The notes beneath the pieces are model-generated. The model was not told where the DNA came from. It searched no databases and saw nothing but the letters and a program-made list of their open reading frames with translations. From Pseudomonas sp. p1(2021b) (GTDB taxonomy: Bacteria > Pseudomonadota > Gammaproteobacteria > Pseudomonadales > Pseudomonadaceae): a stretch of 64,000 nt of DNA. The stretch spans positions 2,075,001 to 2,139,000 of the forward strand of contig NZ_CP083746.1 in assembly GCF_020151015.1 (NCBI RefSeq), written 5' to 3'. This document shows, one piece after another, positions 43,943 through 52,600 of the stretch. The position numbers and the translations under genes were made by a program. Position 1 is the first letter of the stretch, and each line of letters opens with the position of its first letter.

Positions 43943-45478
43943 TTAAGCAGGCGTCCACTGATGCGGCAACAAGGCCTCGATCTCGCTCGCCCGTTGAGTA
44001 GGCAGTCGTGTCAGCACGTCCTTGAGGTAGGCATACGGATCATGTCCATTCATACGCGCCGACTGGATCAAGCTCATGATCGCAGCCGCGCGTTTGCCAC
44101 TGCGCAGTGATCCAGCAAACAACCAATTGGCACGTCCAAGTGCCCACGGTCGTATTTGGTTCTCGACGTGGTTGTTATCGATGGGCAACGCGCCGTCGTC
44201 CAGGTAGCGCGTCAGCGCTACCCAACGTTTCAAGCTGTAATCGAGAGCCTTGGCGATGGCCGAGCCTTCTGGCACCAGCTCGCGCTGGGTCAGCATCCAG
44301 TCATGCAGTTTTTCAGCGATGGGAACCGCATCCTGCTGACGTATTCGTCGGCGGTCTTCTTCGCTCATGTCCTTGGCCTGTCGTTCGACCTCGTAGAGCG
44401 CACCAATCGTTAGAAGCGCCTGCTCGGCCAACTGACTCTTGTTCGCCGCATGCAAGTCAAAGAACTTGCGGCGCGCATGGGCCATGCAGCCAACCTCGAC
44501 GATGCCTTGTTCGAAACTGGCCTTGTAGCCGGCAAAGTCATCGCACACCAACTTGCCGCGCCAGTCGTCCAGGAAGTTACGCGCATGCTCGCCGGCACGG
44601 CTCGGGCTGAAGTCGTAGACCACGGATTTCAGCTCTGCGTAAGCAGTGCTGCTGTAGGCCCACACATAACTTCGATGGGTTTTCTTTTCACCTGGTGCCA
44701 GCATCTGAACCGGTGTTTCATCGGCATGGATGACCGGTTGCGCCAGCACCGCTTCACGCAGTGCATCGACCAATGGTTGAAGCTGAACACCTGTTTGCCC
44801 AACCCAGCGGGCCAGTGTCGAACGGGGAATGGCCAAGCCGGCGCGGCCAAAGATCTTTTCCTGCCGGTACAGCGGCAGATGGTCAGCGAACTTGGCCACC
44901 ATCACATGGGCCAACAGGCCTGCGGTGGGGATGCCTTTGTCGATGACTTGTGCCGGAACCGGCGCCTGGATCAGGGTTTCGCAAGCTCGGCAGGCCCATT
45001 TGCCACGTACATGCTGCTCGACCGTGAACACACCTGGCGTGTAATCGAGCTTTTCGCTGACATCTTCACCGATGCGTTGAAGCTCGCAGCCACACGCGCA
45101 TTGGGTGTTGTCGGGTTCATGGCGGATAACCGTACGCGGAAGCTGTGCTGGCAGTGGTGCGCGCTTGGGCTTCTGGCTTGGCTCTTTTGGGGCCGGGTCG
45201 GGATGAAGTGCGTTCAGCTCAGCTTCGATGGCCTCAAGGTCGACGTTGAGCAAATCATCGAGCAGACGGCCTTGCTCTGGGCTGATTTGTTCGCTGCGCT
45301 TGGCGTACTTATGGCGTTTGAGAACGGCAATCTCGTGCGTGAGTTGCTCGATGATGATTTTGTCGTTTTGGATCTTGCGACTCATCGCCTCGACTTGAGA
45401 CTGCAATGTCAGCGTCTGCGCGAGCAGCGCACGCAGCTCTGCTGGAGTCAGTTGGTCGAGGTCGGGTAAGGAAGTCAT
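43943..45478 (-). CDS. tnpC: IS66 transposase TnpC
   Basis: A 511-aa DDE transposase. N-terminal leucine-rich coiled coil (LRALLAQTLTLQSQVEAM...), a zinc-binding segment (CACGCELQRIGEDVSEKLDY...CRACE), and the catalytic DDE domain with HADETPVQ, CDDFAGYKA and a final NNHVENQIRPWALGR. Start taken at ATG 45478; the upstream open frame lacks similarity. Full length, no frameshift. Confidence 0.95.
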   Translation of the reverse strand: MTSLPDLDQLTPAELRALLAQTLTLQSQVEAMSRKIQNDKIIIEQLTHEIAVLKRHKYAKRSEQISPEQGRLLDDLLNVDLEAIEAELNALHPDPAPKEPSQKPKRAPLPAQLPRTVIRHEPDNTQCACGCELQRIGEDVSEKLDYTPGVFTVEQHVRGKWACRACETLIQAPVPAQVIDKGIPTAGLLAHVMVAKFADHLPLYRQEKIFGRAGLAIPRSTLARWVGQTGVQLQPLVDALREAVLAQPVIHADETPVQMLAPGEKKTHRSYVWAYSSTAYAELKSVVYDFSPSRAGEHARNFLDDWRGKLVCDDFAGYKASFEQGIVEVGCMAHARRKFFDLHAANKSQLAEQALLTIGALYEVERQAKDMSEEDRRRIRQQDAVPIAEKLHDWMLTQRELVPEGSAIAKALDYSLKRWVALTRYLDDGALPIDNNHVENQIRPWALGRANWLFAGSLRSGKRAAAIMSLIQSARMNGHDPYAYLKDVLTRLPTQRASEIEALLPHQWTPA

Positions 45479-45539
45479 GCCGCCAATTGTGCCAGAGCAC
45501 CGCACTGGCGGCGATTGGCGGTTATGCCAATGGCAAGCA

Positions 45540-45875
45540 CTAAAGCCGTGTGATGGTGCTGTTGGCCCCCATGCGCTGCCAAGGTAACCCCATGATGAGC
45601 GCCTGAAGTTGCTCGCTGTCCAGTTCCACTTGAGCGCCGTGACGAATACCCGGCCAGTGGAATTTACCCTGGTTGAGTCGGCGTGCTGCCAGCCACACGC
45701 CAACGCCGTCATGTACCAGCACCTTTATCCGGTTGGCGCGACGGTTGGCGAAGAGATAAGCGCAGTGCGGCTTCGCCGCACCGAAGACCGCGACAACACG
45801 GGCCAAGGCCGTTTCGGTGCCGGCGCGCATGTCCATGGGCTCGGTGGCCAGCCAGATGGTATCGATACGGATCAT
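45540..45875 (-). CDS. tnpB: IS66 accessory protein TnpB
   Basis: A 111-aa Orf2 protein of IS66 elements (TEPMDMRAGTETALARVVAVF; HCAYLFANRRANRIKVLVHD). Overlaps tnpA by 4 bases. Required with TnpA and TnpC in many IS66 elements; molecular role not established. Confidence 0.93.
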   Translation of the reverse strand: MIRIDTIWLATEPMDMRAGTETALARVVAVFGAAKPHCAYLFANRRANRIKVLVHDGVGVWLAARRLNQGKFHWPGIRHGAQVELDSEQLQALIMGLPWQRMGANSTITRL

Positions 45876-46195
45876 TTGACGAGGCCGCGAATGAAGCGGG
45901 CGCAGCCATCGGGATCGACAGTGGGCCAGATCACTGTGAGTGTGTGTTGTTTGAACGGAATTTCGATACGCGCCAACGTTGGTTGCGCAGGCGCAGATTC
46001 AGTCTTCATCGTCAGCGGCACGAATGCAGGTAACGCGTCAGGTTGGCGGTCACGATAGAGCGGAATCCATTTGCGCACTAGGTTGGCATTGATGCCATGG
46101 CGCAGCGCGATGCTGGCTATCGACACGTCAGGTTGAAGACATTCCTGGACGACTTGGGCTTTGAACGGTTTTGGATAAGAGGTGCGCTGGCGCAT
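45872..46195 (-). CDS. tnpA: IS66 accessory protein TnpA
   Basis: A 107-aa protein with a helix-turn-helix of the transposase Orf1 type (PFKAQVVQECLQPDVSIASIALRHGINANLVRKWI). The ATG at 46195 gives the usual N-terminus MRQRTSYPKPF; a longer frame enters the hairpin upstream. First gene of the tnpABC unit. Confidence 0.9.
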   Translation of the reverse strand: MRQRTSYPKPFKAQVVQECLQPDVSIASIALRHGINANLVRKWIPLYRDRQPDALPAFVPLTMKTESAPAQPTLARIEIPFKQHTLTVIWPTVDPDGCARFIRGLVK

Positions 46196-46209
46196 GGTGA
46201 TCCTTGCGA

Positions 46210-46257
46210 TAAGGGCGATGGTGTCCACGTATTTTTAGGTGGACACCATCGCCCTTA
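46210..46257. repeat. 19-bp-arm hairpin upstream of tnpA inside IS66
   Basis: TAAGGGCGATGGTGTCCAC and its exact reverse complement (46239-46257) flank a 10-nt AT-rich loop. It overlaps the expected tnpA promoter or leader and may limit transcription read-in from the host gene. Confidence 0.85.
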
Positions 46258-46295
46258 ATGCTGGGATTCTGAAGGTGTGTTGGCTGGCCGCTTAC

Positions 46296-46713
46296 ACAGG
46301 GAATAGCAGCGCGCATAATGCAAGGTCAGCAGGTACGCTCCCTGAATACACGTGTGGCCTGCAGGCCTGCGAAAGGCCATGCATGTAAGGACCAGCAGAA
46401 AGAAGCAGCCCGTCGAAAAATAGGCATAGTAGGCAAATCCCAGGAACAGGGCCTGGATGTTCGAAAACACTGATGCGGCGCTGGACAGGTCCACCCCTAC
46501 CACGAAAGCGGAACTGTAGGCGACGATAAGCGCCACCACAGACAGGCTTAGAAGTATGTCATACAAGGCATACCTCATCTGGCCTTGCCCCAACTCTGCC
46601 AGTGTTTCCACTCTGGGGCGAAGCAAGAGTCCAGCTACTCTACACACATACTCTACGAAGGGTACCTTCTCCCTCATTATCCTGAACGGTTCAAGCAGCA
46701 AGTAACGACCCAA
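46296..46713 (-). pseudogene. Membrane-protein gene interrupted by IS66, 5' half
   Basis: Starts at TTG 46713, supported by GGGAG 7 nt upstream; no in-frame ATG is better placed. It encodes a short soluble start (LLLEPFRIMREKVPFVEYVCRV) followed by hydrophobic helices (LSLSVVALIVAYSSAFVVGV; IQALFLGFAYYAYFSTGCFFLLVLTCMAF). The layout resembles Yip1-like multi-pass proteins but I cannot name a family. Continued at 43521-43911. Confidence 0.8.
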
Positions 46714-47294
46714 GATTTTTCTCCCATTGCTTACAGCGGTGTACTACCTTAGCGGAATGGCCAAGACGTTGGTCCAGGATATTTCCTATGGCGTGATGCT
46801 TTATTCCCAGGGTAGCTAGGCGTTTGAAGCCAATTCCAGTGGTGGTAGGCCATAGCGCTAAGGCGAAATCATGAAAGTGGCGTGCGGCTTTTCTTCTGCG
46901 TGCGTAGGACGTTTCCGAAAGGCGGTATTTCCTTCGAATCGGTATTGAGGTGGGCTGAACGGCCTTCTAGGCTCCATCTGGTTCGTCGTTCTTCATCGAT
47001 GAGGGCTGGCCAGGCTACGGGCAGAGATCTGCGTAGGGTTGCGTAGGTCGGTTTGGTTGCCCTGGTTGGTGTTGAACGGCGAACACTTAGGTTTTCAAGC
47101 GCCTCCGGCTGATGCTGGGACGTTCGTTTTTGTAGTGAAGGTATTTCGGGGGCAGGCTGGATGGCCGGGATGGGGTATGCATCGCGAGGCCGCTTTGCGG
47201 CCTTTTCGCGGCACGAGGGAGATGTGCTTGGGGGCGTGAGGGTGTTATCGGGCGACTGTTCGGCTAGCTGAAGGAGCATCGCCGCTTGGCGACA
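46714..47294. other. Gene-poor stretch
   Basis: About 580 bases. Open frames on both strands here are rich in Arg/Pro/Ser and lack ribosome-binding sites, so I call no gene. A short hairpin CGAGGCCGCTTTGCGGCCTTTTCG at ~47180-47205 could terminate transcription. The stretch ends in IS-derived sequence. Confidence 0.5.
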
Positions 47295-47387
47295 CGCTAT
47301 TGCAAGCTCGCGAAAAGTTATGCCGCCATGGTCACGTTGGCCTGCTGGCGGCAGTGTCTATGACAGTACTTTCCGCACACTGCCTAG
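47295..47387 (+). pseudogene. 3' remnant of an IS427-like transposase
   Basis: The frame RYCKLAKSYAAMVTLACWRQCL*QYFPHTA* aligns with the final residues of the decayed transposase at 42053-42906 (DKLAKSYAAMVSLACVMRCMRRYFSDRA). Only ~31 codons are left, with an internal stop. It ends at the same GCCTAG. Confidence 0.75.
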
Positions 47388-47529
47388 TGTGGTGTTTCAT
47401 AAATAACGACCATGCTCATGCGGCGTTGTCGCTCCTCGCCGTAGCTGGGCTACGACTCGTCGCGACGCCTTGCCTGAGCGCAAAAATCGCTCGCGAGTTA
47501 TTGGTCGTATTTGCAAAACACCACACTAG
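47384..47529. mobile_element. MITE-like element with CTAG-ended inverted repeats
   Basis: A 146-base segment with matching ends CTAGTGTGGTGTTTCATAAATAACGACCA and, inverted, CTAGTGTGGTGTTTTGCAAATACGACCA (about 25 of 28 bases). It has no coding capacity. The TA/CTAG ends suggest a non-autonomous derivative of an IS630/Tc1-type element, but the family is a guess. Confidence 0.6.
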
Positions 47530-47686
47530 AATTCACGTTGACCATGTGCAACGAAAAACAGGCACAGGGAGTATCTTTGGGAAATGGCCTACATGGAAGA
47601 GCCTTTTTCTGATTTCTCGCACGTTATCCTTCACAGCTTGTAGCGCTTGCTGCAGCGCATTCAAGCCGAAATGGAACGCACCACCG

Positions 47687-48349
47687 ATGACCAGCGAAGC
47701 TTTTGCCCCTTTTCAACACCTCGCCGCTCAACTGCTGAAACATCTACCACCAGACCACCACGATGGTTCCCACGACCTAGCTCACATCCATCGCGTATGG
47801 GTAAACGCGCAGCGCATCCAGCGGGCAGAGGGTGGCGATCTGGAAGTGCTGCTCGCGGCAACAGTGCTGCACGACTGTGTCGCGGTCGAGAAGAACTCTC
47901 CGTTGCGTGGCCAGGCGTCGAGCTTGTCGGCGGACAAGGCCGCATCCGTCCTCACTGTCATGGGCTGGCCAGAGCCACGTGTTGCGCAGGTGGCACACGC
48001 GGTGAAAACCCACAGCTATTCCGCTGGCTTCGAACCACTGAGCCTTGAAGCCCGGATACTTCAAGACAGCGATCGCCTGGACGCTATCGGTGCGCTGGGT
48101 ATCGCCCGATGTTTCTACGTGTCCGGGCGGATGGGATCGGCGCTCTATGACTTCGCGAATCCTGTGGCGCGGGGGAGGGAATACCAGGACGCGCGATATG
48201 CCATCGAACACTTTCATACCAAGCTGCTCAGGCTTGCGTCGGGCTTCAAAACACCTGAAGGGGCTCGCCTCGCCGCCATACGCCACGCCCGGCTCGAAGC
48301 GTACCTGGCGGATTTCATGGACGAGATCGGGGCTGTCAGCGCTGATTGA
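47687..48349 (+). CDS. HD-domain hydrolase (YedJ-like)
   Basis: A 220-aa protein. HDLAHIHRVWVNAQRI and LLAATVLHDCVAVEKNSP provide the H...HD metal ligands, with the later Asp in LEARILQDSDRLDAIGALG and FHTKLLRLASGF near the end, the pattern of YedJ/YpgQ-type HD phosphohydrolases that hydrolyse nucleotides. ATG 47687 is the first family-consistent start; its ribosome-binding site is weak. It probably belongs to the host chromosome. Confidence 0.85.
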   Translation: MTSEAFAPFQHLAAQLLKHLPPDHHDGSHDLAHIHRVWVNAQRIQRAEGGDLEVLLAATVLHDCVAVEKNSPLRGQASSLSADKAASVLTVMGWPEPRVAQVAHAVKTHSYSAGFEPLSLEARILQDSDRLDAIGALGIARCFYVSGRMGSALYDFANPVARGREYQDARYAIEHFHTKLLRLASGFKTPEGARLAAIRHARLEAYLADFMDEIGAVSAD

Positions 48350-48491
48350 TGTCAGGGCAACCACGAATTGCCAGCCTACTCAACCGCCGCGCCAGCCTTT
48401 TGCGCCACCGGTCGCACCCAAGGCACTACCGCCAGCCGTTCCCGTCCGACGTTCAAGCGCACCTTCATTGCACCAACCGAGGAGAACGCCC

Positions 48492-48848
48492 ATGGCAATC
48501 GAGCAGAACGGCCCCGAAGCACCGTCCCCAGGCCCTGCGCCAACCCCGCCCGGCACAGGCCATGGCTCTGGCCTTGAGCAGACCGAATCCGAGCCCAAGC
48601 AAGGTATCGACGAGGCATGGTCCAAAAATCGCCCCGTCGATTGGGCCCCGCCGCCTGGCAAACCCGGCTCGGACCAGGACGGGCAGCTGGAGCGGGACAA
48701 TGGCAGCGCAACGACCAAAGACGAGCAGGTCGGCAGTGGTGATGGGGAAGCCTCGCTACCTACGGATGACGAGGGCCCTATCAAGGAAGAGATGCAGGAC
48801 GTGGAGGCCAACAATTCGGTTTCTGCCGAGCATCCACAACCGCGCTGA
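48492..48848 (+). CDS. Acidic, disordered hydrophilic protein
   Basis: A 118-aa protein of low complexity, rich in Pro, Gly, Glu, Asp and Ser (GPEAPSPGPAPTPPGTGHGS...), without hydrophobic segments. GGAG 6 nt before the ATG. It is probably unstructured. With the next gene it forms a pair of similar composition, a type seen in pseudomonads. No function known. Confidence 0.65.
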   Translation: MAIEQNGPEAPSPGPAPTPPGTGHGSGLEQTESEPKQGIDEAWSKNRPVDWAPPPGKPGSDQDGQLERDNGSATTKDEQVGSGDGEASLPTDDEGPIKEEMQDVEANNSVSAEHPQPR

Positions 48849-48896
48849 TGGACGGCCCGAAAATGGTTCACACAGTTTCTTGAGAGGTATGCAGCG

Positions 48897-49106
48897 ATGA
48901 GCCTCGATCCGAGTGCACAAGGCGGTACGAACCCTTCACCCGATCCGGCAGTTGACCCCGACCGTCCGACCATCCCCGACCCTGACGACGACCCACTGAT
49001 GAACGAAGAGGAAGGCGGTGATTGGCAGGAGGATGACAGCCTGGCTGATGATGGCAGGCAGAGCGTGGAGCAGCCTGCGGTAGATCTCGATCAGCGCCGG
49101 AAGTAA
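48897..49106 (+). CDS. Short acidic disordered protein
   Basis: A 69-aa, strongly acidic protein (DPDRPTIPDPDDDPLMNEEEGGDWQEDD). GAGAGG precedes the ATG. Similar in bias to the gene upstream, 48 bases away. Confidence 0.6.
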   Translation: MSLDPSAQGGTNPSPDPAVDPDRPTIPDPDDDPLMNEEEGGDWQEDDSLADDGRQSVEQPAVDLDQRRK

Positions 49107-49658
49107 TCATTGCCAAAGCAGGCCAGGCGCCACAGAGCTTGCCCGTGGACGCGGGTAAGCCTGCTTTCATGAGCGGCACATCGGCGGGGACCTGTGGGAG
49201 ATAACCCAGCCCTTTGGGCTGCGCTGTCGAGCAGAGAACAAGCGGCTAGTGCTGCCCCTGTGGGGGCTTAATCCGCGATCAAGGGCGACGGTGATATCGG
49301 GCCGGGCCTAATCGCGGGACAAGCCCGTACACATTGGATTGCAAAATCAAATGGACCATGTATAGAAGAGTGAACATTTCGTCGCCATTGCCCCCGCGCA
49401 CCTGTTTTTTCTTTCAGGAAAAACAGTGAGTTACCTTTTGTTTGATAAAAGCGGCTTCAACCGCGAACACTGGCGCAGCTAGCGCCATGCCCCGCGTTGG
49501 ATTCTTCGCGGGCGAGCGAGATCTCATGAGTTCTTCGATAACGTGAAGTAGGAACAATGACTGCCGCGATCTTGTAAGTACGGCGTCACGCTTTCGTTGC
49601 TGTCGTTTTGCCTTTAGAATGCGACCAGGTATTTGCAGTAGCAGGGATCGCATCAGGG
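49107..49658. other. Intergenic region with a degenerate REP pair
   Basis: About 550 bases without a supported gene. 49257-49328 holds CCTGTGGGGGCTTAATCCGCGAT and the inverted ATCGCGGGACAAGCCCG, a degraded REP pair. The 200 bases after it are AT-richer and should carry the promoter of the large helicase gene. No operator was recognised. Confidence 0.6.
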
Positions 49659-52600
49659 ATGTCGTCACCTCCCCAACCCAAGAGTTTGGTTATCGACCTA
49701 GAAGTTGCTCCAAGTAAGGCCGGGCAGCCAGATCATATCTTTAAGGTTGGAGCGACGCGACCTGACCTGGGGGTGGAGCTTGATCGTAAGGTCTCGAAAA
49801 ATCTCCCTGAGATTCTCGCTGAAGTCGATGCATTGTCCGATGGGGCAGGCTTCCTTCTGGGGCATAACGTCATCGAGCATGACTTGCCGATCCTCAAGCA
49901 GCAGGCGCCGGAGCTAGCGCTGCATTCACTGCCAGTCATCGACACCTTAAGGCTGTCTCCGCTGGCTTTTCCGCAGAACCCGTATCACCGGCTGGTCAAG
50001 GATTACAAACTAATTCGGGACAGCCTCAACTCGCCGCTTGCAGACTGTCGTTCAACGCTGGTGCTGTTCAGAGATCAGCAAGATGCATTCGCGCAGTTGA
50101 ATGAGACCAATCGTGCTGAGCTGCTCTGCTACCAAGCATTGCTTGCCCCAAGCATAAAGAGCGATCTGGGATCATTTTTCGCTTCGCTAACGGGGCAGAC
50201 TGCAATTTCGATTCCGGATCTTCAGCGGCTCATTCCGAGTCTATTGGCGGAAGCCGATCCATCACTGGATCGTGATCTTAAGGTATGTAGAACTCGACTG
50301 GACGCTCTCCTGGCTGAGGACCTTGCGCAGAAGGATTTACATCTGCCCTTGGCCTATGCCCTTGCGTGGTTAAGGGTGTCGGGGGGCAATTCAGTCCTTG
50401 CTCCTTGGGTGCGGCATCAGTTCTCTGCTGTTGGGCGATTGATTGCTGAGCTCCGGGACGTTCCCTGCGGCCGTTCAGACTGCCGCTACTGCTGCACGAC
50501 CCATGATCCGCGCCATGAGTTGAAGCGCTACTTCGGCTTTGCTGATTTCCGCTACGAACGACCCGGTGAGAGCCTGCAACACGATGTAGTGCTTGCTGGC
50601 ATGCAGGGCAGGCATGTGCTCGCGATCCTGGCAACCGGTGGTGGCAAATCACTGTGCTATCAGCTGCCGGCGCTGAATCGCTTTTATCGAAATGGCAGCC
50701 TGACCATCATTATTTCTCCCTTGCAGTCGCTGATGAAGGACCAGGTCGACGGGCTTCTTGAGCGAAATGTGCAGTGTGCCGCGACGCTCAATGGCTTATT
50801 GACCATGCCTGAGCGTGCTGACGTGCTGGAGAAGATCCAGATGGGCGACGTCGGCATTTTGCTGGTGTCGCCTGAACAGTTTCGAAACAAGGCTTTCCGG
50901 CGTGCGATACGCCAGCGCCAGATCGGAGCTTGGATTTTTGATGAGGCCCACTGCTTGTCGAAATGGGGAAATGATTTCCGCCCGGATTACATGTACGCCT
51001 CGCGCTTCATTCGCGAGCATACAGGCGACCACCCCCTGGCCCCCATTGGCTGCTTCACTGCAACGGCTAAGCCGGATGTGTTGGCTGACATCCGTGCGCA
51101 TTTCAAGGAAAGTCTCGGGATTGAGTTTGATCAGTTCCTGGGGACCCATGAGCGAACGAATCTTAGCTTTGAAGTACTGCCCTGCAGTCGAGGCGAGAAA
51201 TGGCCAAGAACCCATCAGCTGCTTGAGGATCACCTCGGAAGCCAGGACGGTGGTGCGGTTGTTTTCGTTGCAAGCCGCAAGGGTGCTGAAGAGCTTTCAG
51301 CGTTTCTGGTCGGGCAAGGATGGCCGTGCCGCCATTTTCACGCCGGGCTTGAGCCCAATGACAAGAAAGATATTCAGGACGACTTCAAGGCCGGGCGGCT
51401 CCGCATCATCGTCGCCACCAATGCCTTTGGCATGGGCGTCGACAAATCCGATATCCGCTTGGTAGTTCACGCAGACATTCCTGGTTCGCTGGAAAACTAC
51501 CTTCAAGAGGCAGGCAGGGCAGGGCGCGACCAGGATGCAGCACGCTGTGTGCTGCTTTATGACTCGCAGGATATTGAGACCCAGTTTGGGTTATGCGAGC
51601 GCTCTAAGCTCAGCCTCCGTGACATCCAACAAATTCTCCGCAAGCTGCGTTTCGAGTATGCCAGGCGTAAGGGCGGCGAGCTGGTCATCACCGCCGGCGA
51701 GATTCTCATGGATGAGACCGTCGAGACCTCGTTCGACGCTGCTGACAGTGATGCCGAAACCAAAGTGGTCACCGCAGTTGCTTGGCTGGAACGAGGGCAA
51801 TACCTCAAACGGGAGGAAAACAGCACACAGATTTTTCCGGCACGTCTGAGCCTGAGCGAATCGGAGGCCGAGCAGCGTTTGCTCAAGGCCAATCTCTCGG
51901 AGCGGCGCCGTGAGGAGTTTGGCGCAATTTTGAAATATCTCTACCAAGCCGACGCAGATGAGCGGGTGAATACAGACAACCTGATGTCGCTCACCAGCCT
52001 AACGTCTGAGGAAGTCATTAGTACCCTAAAGCAGATGGAAGAACTGGGGTTGCTCGTCAACGACACACAATTGACCGTATTGCTGCGTCACGGCGTGGTG
52101 GGGGCTTCCATTCAGCGCTTGGAGCAGACCTTGGCATTAGAGGAGGCGCTGTTCGAAGTACTCAGCGAACTGGCGCCGGATGCCGAGGATGGTACTTGGC
52201 AGGATCTCAACCTCGCCGCTCTCACGGCGGGACTTAAAGCCAGACTAGAGCAGGAGGAAGTCATTCCGTTGCAGGTGCTTCGCCTGCTGCGTAGCCTCTC
52301 TCAAGATCGTGAAAGCAACAGCCAGCCGCGTAGCAGTTTTGAGCTCAAACAGGTCAATCACGATTACATCAAGCTGAAGATTCAAGGTAAGTACAGCTGG
52401 TCACAGATTGAGCGTTTTGGTGAAAAGCGCCGAATCATTGCCAGCAAGCTGCTTCAGTTCTTGATTGGAAAGCTGGCGCCGGCCTCCAAGGGCAAGGATC
52501 TGATGGTGCAGTCCACCTTCGGTGAGTTGGTCGGTGTGATCGAGTCGGACCTGGAGCTATCACAGGTCATCCCCCCGAACCAACGTCACAGAGCAATTGA

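Larger units (their letters stand above)
43912..46295 (-). mobile_element. Complete IS66-family element with 8-bp target duplication
   Basis: A 2384-bp element. The ends begin GTAAGCG (left GTAAGCGAGCCGCGAACACACC; right, inverted, GTAAGCGGCCAGCCAACACACC), typical of IS66. It is flanked by ACAGGGAA at 43904-43911 and 46296-46303, an exact 8-bp target duplication. It carries intact tnpA, tnpB and tnpC and so is probably active and recent. Confidence 0.95.

Noticed and set aside
46869..47279. 136-codon minus-strand open frame and 66-codon plus-strand frame
   Set aside because: Low-complexity Arg/Pro/Ser sequence, no ribosome-binding site, no family pattern.
33238..49658. CRISPR array or retron within the accessory region
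   Set aside because: No series of regularly spaced direct repeats and no reverse-transcriptase YxDD frame was seen; repeats are inverted pairs or terminator copies.
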